Assembly: GCA_934647195.1 (NCBI GenBank)
Contig: CAKUFD010000012.1
Span: forward strand, 1-56,653
DNA: 56,653 nucleotides
Reading direction: 5' to 3'
Origin: an uncultured Collinsella sp.
GTDB lineage: Bacteria; Actinomycetota; Coriobacteriia; Coriobacteriales; Coriobacteriaceae
In this document: piece by piece, positions 53,093 through 56,653 of the stretch
Layout of the letters: every line of letters starts with the position of its first letter
How positions within the stretch are numbered: the stretch's first letter is position 1
The notes under the pieces: generated by a model
What the model was told of the DNA's origin: nothing
What the model saw: the letters and a program-made list of their open reading frames with translations, nothing else
The model's database searches: none
Position numbers and translations under genes: made by a program

Positions 53093-54283
53093 TTACTCAA
53101 TGATGGTGCTGACGATGCCCGAGCCGACGGTGTGGCCACCCTCGCGGATAGCGAAGCGCAGGCCCTCCTCCATAGCGATCGGGTGAATGAGGTCGCCCTC
53201 GATGGTGATGTGGTCACCAGGCATAGCCATCTCGGTGCCCTCAGGCAGCTTCACGGTACCGGTAACGTCGGTGGTACGGAAGTAGAACTGCGGACGATAA
53301 CCATCGAAGAACGGGGTGTGACGGCCGCCCTCCTCCTTGGTCAGAACGTAGATCTCGCCGGTGAACTTGGTGTGCGGGGTAACCGAACCGGGCTTGCAGA
53401 GAACCTGGCCGCGCTCGATGTCCTCGCGCTTGATGCCGCGGAGCAGCAGACCGACGTTGTCGCCAGCCTCGCAGAAGTCCATGGACTTACGGAACATCTC
53501 GATACCGGTGCAGACGGTGCTCTGGGTATCCTTGATGCCGACGATCTCGACGGGCTCGTTGAGCTTGAGCTCACCGCGCTCGACACGGCCGGTAGCAACG
53601 GTACCACGGCCAGAGATGGTCATAACGTCCTCAACGGCCATCAGGAAGGGAAGGTCGTTGTCACGGGCGGGCGTCGGGATGTACTCGTCGACGGCGTTCA
53701 TGAGCTCGCGGATGGCGTCCATCCACTTCTCCTCGCCGTTGAGGGCGCCGAGAGCGGAACCACGGATGACGGGGATGTCGTCGCCGGGGAAATCGTACTC
53801 GGAGAGGAGCTCACGGGTCTCCATCTCGACGAGGTCGACGAGCTCGTCGTCGTCAACCATGTCGCACTTGTTCAGGAACACGACGATGTAGGGCACGCCG
53901 ACCTGACGGGCGAGAAGGATGTGCTCACGGGTCTGAGCCATCGGGCCGTCGGTAGCAGCGATAACCAGAATAGCGCCGTCCATCTGAGCAGCACCGGAAA
54001 TCATGTTCTTGACGTAGTCAGCATGGCCCGGGCAGTCGACGTGAGCGTAGTGGCGGTTAGCGGTCTCGTACTCAACGTGGGAGACGGAGATGGTGATGCC
54101 ACGCTCGCGCTCCTCGGGAGCCTTGTCGATGTTCTCGAAGGCGGTGAAGTCGGCCTTGCAGCCCTCGGTCTCAGAGAGAACCTTGGTGATGGCAGCCGTC
54201 AGCGTGGTCTTGCCGTGGTCAACGTGACCGATGGTGCCGATGTTAACATGCGGCTTAGTGCGCTCAAACTTTTCCTTGGCCAT
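53093..54283 (-). CDS. tuf: translation elongation factor Tu
   Basis: A 396-residue EF-Tu: [20 protein letters not shown], the G1 [10 protein letters not shown]3 [12 protein letters not shown] and G4 NKCD motifs, and beta-barrel domains 2 and 3 ending [15 protein letters not shown]. It carries aminoacyl-tRNA to the ribosome. AGAGGAGGG precedes the ATG at 54283. Confidence 0.99.
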   Translation of the reverse strand: MAKEKFERTKPHVNIGTIGHVDHGKTTLTAAITKVLSETEGCKADFTAFENIDKAPEERERGITISVSHVEYETANRHYAHVDCPGHADYVKNMISGAAQMDGAILVIAATDGPMAQTREHILLARQVGVPYIVVFLNKCDMVDDDELVDLVEMETRELLSEYDFPGDDIPVIRGSALGALNGEEKWMDAIRELMNAVDEYIPTPARDNDLPFLMAVEDVMTISGRGTVATGRVERGELKLNEPVEIVGIKDTQSTVCTGIEMFRKSMDFCEAGDNVGLLLRGIKREDIERGQVLCKPGSVTPHTKFTGEIYVLTKEEGGRHTPFFDGYRPQFYFRTTDVTGTVKLPEGTEMAMPGDHITIEGDLIHPIAMEEGLRFAIREGGHTVGSGIVSTIIE

Positions 54284-54374
54284 GAAGCCCTCCTCTTTCA
54301 AAGGTGTCCTTCTGGACTTGCCTTTATACCTAAGTGGCCCCCCTAAAAGGATTTAGGAGAGCCACCTTGTTACC

Positions 54375-54451
54375 TGGTAGCGGTGACTGGATTCGAACCA
54401 GTGACGCCACGGGTATGAACCGTGTGCTCTGACCAACTGAGCTACACCGCC
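54375..54451 (-). tRNA. tRNA-Met (CAU)
   Basis: A 77-nt cloverleaf with encoded CCA. The anticodon stem CACGG/CCGTG carries loop TTCATAC. The acceptor begins GGCGGTG and lacks the initiator 1-72 mismatch and the GGG/CCC anticodon stem, so an elongator (or lysidine-modified Ile) tRNA is more likely than fMet. Confidence 0.9.
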
Positions 54452-54454
54452 AAA

Positions 54455-54530
54455 TGGAGCCTGCAACCAGACTTGAACTGGTGACCTCTTCGTTACCAAC
54501 GAAGTGCTCTACCGACTGAGCTATACAGGC
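54455..54530 (-). tRNA. tRNA-Thr (GGU)
   Basis: A 76-nt cloverleaf with encoded CCA. The acceptor is GCCTGTA/TGCAGGC, and the anticodon loop TTGGTAA lies between CTTCG and CGAAG. Three bases from the Met tRNA. Confidence 0.95.
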
Positions 54531-54540
54531 AACATAAGGG

Positions 54541-54622
54541 TGGGAGCTATAGGATTCGAACCTATGTAGGCAAAGCCAACGGGTTTACAGCCCGTCCCCA
54601 TTAACCACTCGGGCAAACTCCC
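54541..54622 (-). tRNA. tRNA-Tyr (GUA)
   Basis: An 82-nt class II tRNA with a long variable arm. The anticodon loop CTGTAAA lies between ACGGG and CCCGT, and the acceptor is GGGAGTT/AGCTCCC. CCA is not encoded (ACCC follows), unlike the three neighbouring tRNAs. Confidence 0.94.
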
Positions 54623-55094
54623 ACGGATGTCCTCGATCGCATTGGCTCTAAGCTTTTGCGCTCGCGAACGAAAGAGATATTACGACGCGGGCGGGCAGCC
54701 TGTCAATCAGAAAGCTGTAATACACGGTGCCGGGCGTATCTATATTTCCGTTTCCTGCGGTTTTGTTACTTTAGGCAAGTAGAGCAGTGAACATGATGTG
54801 AAGACCGCAGGTAATAGAGGGGTGTTTGAAGGCTCATTTTCGCCATCTAAATCTGTATGCGCATCCTTTCGTCCTTCCTCTGCTATTGCGCGTCGCGAAA
54901 CACAAAGAAACACGCCGCACATTACCTTGAAAATCCTGCGTCACATCGTCTGCCGATTAGAGAAGATGCACCGCCGGCCGATTCCGCTCGAATAGCCCCG
55001 CATGGTTTTTCTTCCCACCCTCCCAATAACGGTCATTTAGACGATAGGATTGAATGCATACCTCAATCAATCTATTTCCGGGGAGACTCTATAC
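54623..55094. other. non-coding gap upstream of the MFS gene
   Basis: About 472 bp holding the presumed minus-strand promoter of the tRNA-tuf cluster and the leader of the MFS gene. Short frames here lack ribosome binding sites. No clear structure is seen. Confidence 0.4.
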
Positions 55095-56333
55095 ATGGCC
55101 CGTGACGCGTCGCGCACTTCAAAAACGCCTTTTTGGAAAAAGGGCGTCATCATGCTTGCCGCCGGCTGGATCGTCATCTGGATCTCCCGCATGATGCTTA
55201 CACCGATCTACCCGGTCCTCTCCCGCTTCTTTGGCGGAGCAAGCTCAACGCAGCTGGGCATGATCTCGAGCTTCTACTTTCTTGGCTATGTTCTTATGCA
55301 AATTCCCTCGGGATTGCTCGTGGACCGCTTGGGACTCAAAACGATTGTCGTCCCCGGCTTTATCCTTTTTAGTCTTGCGACCACGGGCATGGCGCTCTCC
55401 CGTACTTTGACCGAGCTCTATATAGCGAGCTTCTTTTCCGGTATCGGGTGCGGAACCTTTTTCGGCATCGCCTACACCATTACCAATGTATATGTTCCCC
55501 CTCAACGCAGAAGCCTCGCCACGGCCCTCGTCAACAGCGGAACCGCCATTGGATCGGGCTTCGGCCTCGCCGCAGCAAGCGGGGCGGTCAGCACAGGCTT
55601 GCTTCCCTGGCAAGCGCTCGCCAGCTTTGCCGCATTTCTCGCAGCACTGATGGCGGTTGTCTTCGCCTTCAACATGCCTGGCATCAATTCGGCTGCAAGC
55701 CCGGTTGCAATCGAAAGGAAACTCGGCAGTTTCTCAGACGAGAAAACGCGCTCGAGCCTTTTCGATCGTCATTTGGTCGCAGCGTACATTCTCTACTTTG
55801 GAACCCTGTACCTGTATTACCTCATCAGCACGTGGCTCCCCGACTACCTAGGAAGCGTCCGCGGGTTCGAAAACTCTATAACTGGGGCGATTTCGTCAAT
55901 TGTCTTTTTTGCCGGCGTGCCCGGCGCGATTATCTTTAGTCAAATAGCCGATAGACATCCCGACAAAAAAGTGATCTTCATCGTGGTTCTCGAGCTTGCA
56001 GCTGTGATTTGTCTCGTTGGCGCCCTCAATGCGCCAAACAAGATGCTTGTCGTTGTCGGAATCGCGCTCTACGGCTTTTTAGGCAAATTGGCGGTCGAGC
56101 CAATCCTGATCTCTTGGATAGGACAATTTATCTCGCCAGGAAACACCGCAACGGTGCTCGGCCTATTCAACTTCTTTGGAATGAGCGCCTCGGTCATCGC
56201 GCCGAGCGTTACAGGTGTACTAAACGACCACTTGGGACGCGCAGATATGGGCTACTACGTTGCCGCCGCACTGATGCTCGTCACTGTAGCGACCTTCTGC
56301 GCCCTTTTACATGCAGGCGCGAGCAAAAAATAA
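55095..56333 (+). CDS. MFS transporter
   Basis: A 412-residue protein with about twelve membrane segments. LVDRLGLKTIVVPG is the MFS loop 2-3 motif (D-R-G), and a central cytoplasmic loop lies at about 195-225. The start at 55095 has GGGGAG upstream. It resembles the anion/sugar-phosphate and hexuronate-type symporters; the substrate is not identifiable. Confidence 0.9.
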   Translation: MARDASRTSKTPFWKKGVIMLAAGWIVIWISRMMLTPIYPVLSRFFGGASSTQLGMISSFYFLGYVLMQIPSGLLVDRLGLKTIVVPGFILFSLATTGMALSRTLTELYIASFFSGIGCGTFFGIAYTITNVYVPPQRRSLATALVNSGTAIGSGFGLAAASGAVSTGLLPWQALASFAAFLAALMAVVFAFNMPGINSAASPVAIERKLGSFSDEKTRSSLFDRHLVAAYILYFGTLYLYYLISTWLPDYLGSVRGFENSITGAISSIVFFAGVPGAIIFSQIADRHPDKKVIFIVVLELAAVICLVGALNAPNKMLVVVGIALYGFLGKLAVEPILISWIGQFISPGNTATVLGLFNFFGMSASVIAPSVTGVLNDHLGRADMGYYVAAALMLVTVATFCALLHAGASKK

Positions 56334-56334
56334 G

Positions 56335-56363
56335 GAGCCGAAAGCGCAATGCCTTCGACTCCT
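56335..56363 (+). terminator. hairpin just after the MFS gene
   Basis: GGAG-CGAA pairs with TTCG-CTCC around AGCGCAATGC, directly after the stop codon. T-run weak. Confidence 0.45.
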
Positions 56364-56379
56364 CGTGTCGTTGATGCCG

Positions 56380-56448
56380 GGCCCGTGCGGTTCGATGCGC
56401 ACAGAGACTTCGTCCGCAAAGTACCGTGCACATCGAACCGCACGGGCC
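56380..56448. repeat. 18-bp inverted repeat hairpin
   Basis: GGCCCGTGCGGTTCGATG (56380-56397) and CATCGAACCGCACGGGCC (56431-56448) are perfect arms around a 33-base apex that has its own weak pairing (GCAC/GTGC and ACTT/AAGT). Similar in design to the hairpin after groEL but with different sequence. Confidence 0.65.
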
Positions 56449-56575
56449 ATACCGCGAGCAATTCCATACACCCGCGGCCCTAAACCCACGCTCAAACGTT
56501 CACTTTTCCCGATTTCCGGCGGGAAGTGCGCGCTCGCGCGCCGCTTTCGCCCCCTCGGGCGAGACCGGGGCGCTC

Positions 56576-56653
56576 CTAGCCCGTGATGCGGGTGCCGGAG
56601 AGGCCGGCCATGGTCTCGGCGGCCTTGTCCAGGGCGCCGATGATGCAGGTGCG
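56576..56653 (-). CDS. 3' end of an unidentified gene, partial
   Basis: The minus-strand frame ends ...CIIGALDKAAETMAGLSG and then TRITG before a TAG at 56576-56578. Only 25 residues are inside the window. Codon use looks coding. I do not recognise the protein. Confidence 0.55.
   Translation of the reverse strand, partial: RTCIIGALDKAAETMAGLSGTRITG

Noticed and set aside
53132..54346. About 400-codon open frame opposite tuf
   Set aside because: Same reason: shadow of tuf with valine/leucine/aspartate-rich repeats of no known family.
54798..54995. 65-codon plus-strand frame between tRNA-Tyr and the MFS gene
   Set aside because: No ribosome binding site, poor codon use and no recognisable features.

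Overview
The window looks like a chromosomal segment of a coriobacterial actinomycete, most likely Collinsella or a close relative. This rests on moderately high GC, strong AGGAGG-type ribosome binding sites, the gene order tuf - rpmG - tRNA-Trp - secE - nusG - rplK - rplA, an amaP/DUF2273/asp23 operon, and the overall character of the proteins. The genus is an inference.

Positions 1-18285 form an accessory region that I read as the right-hand part of an integrated mobilizable element abutting the 3' end of guaA; its left end lies outside the window. From the left it carries a silent, inverted 3' portion of a BREX type 1 methyltransferase gene (pglX), a tyrosine recombinase, and a 12-bp inverted-repeat crossover site (542-570). 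It continues with pglZ, brxL, a DUF4268 PD-(D/E)XK-like protein and an SF1 helicase with C-terminal zinc ribbons, all on the plus strand. This is the layout of a phase-variable BREX anti-phage system in which the recombinase would swap pglX specificity halves; brxA, brxB, brxC and the active pglX would lie to the left. The following minus-strand block holds a relaxase, a MobC-like accessory protein, an unknown protein, a tiny membrane protein, parA/parB, a YraN-like protein, a second small MobC/RHH-like protein, an integrase and an excisionase. A divergent XRE regulator follows. Palindromes ACCGTTC-N6-GAACGGT occur in the parAB, xis and xre promoter regions and suggest one shared repressor. 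Repeats with the core GTGGYTTG lie between xre and guaA and may be integrase arm sites.

Positions 18286-40000 are mostly housekeeping and metabolic genes: guaA, an L-asparaginase, a small HTH protein, ychF, an iron-sulfur protein, a HAD phosphatase divergent from a GntR regulator with a perfect palindromic operator, groEL/groES, two amidohydrolases, YitT, envelope and stress proteins (DUF2752, DUF4234, amaP/DUF2273/asp23), yebC, dCMP deaminase, lgt and a NifU-like Fe-S scaffold. Positions 40018-42892 encode a complete lipoprotein/permease/ATPase ABC importer.

Positions 45066-50176 hold the leucine operon on the minus strand (leader peptide - attenuator - leuA - leuC - leuD - leuB - terminator). 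The translation/secretion cluster rplA to tuf, with tRNA-Trp, -Met, -Thr and -Tyr, follows, then an MFS transporter and the 3' end of an unidentified gene.

Several intergenic regions hold structured repeats that the genes do not explain. There are two families of inverted-pair hairpin elements (42992-43340 and 46762-47086), the second with compensatory stem changes. A GTGGCGG array occupies 28718-29001, and long isolated hairpins lie downstream of groEL and of the MFS gene. Together with the switchable BREX locus these are the items most worth following up.
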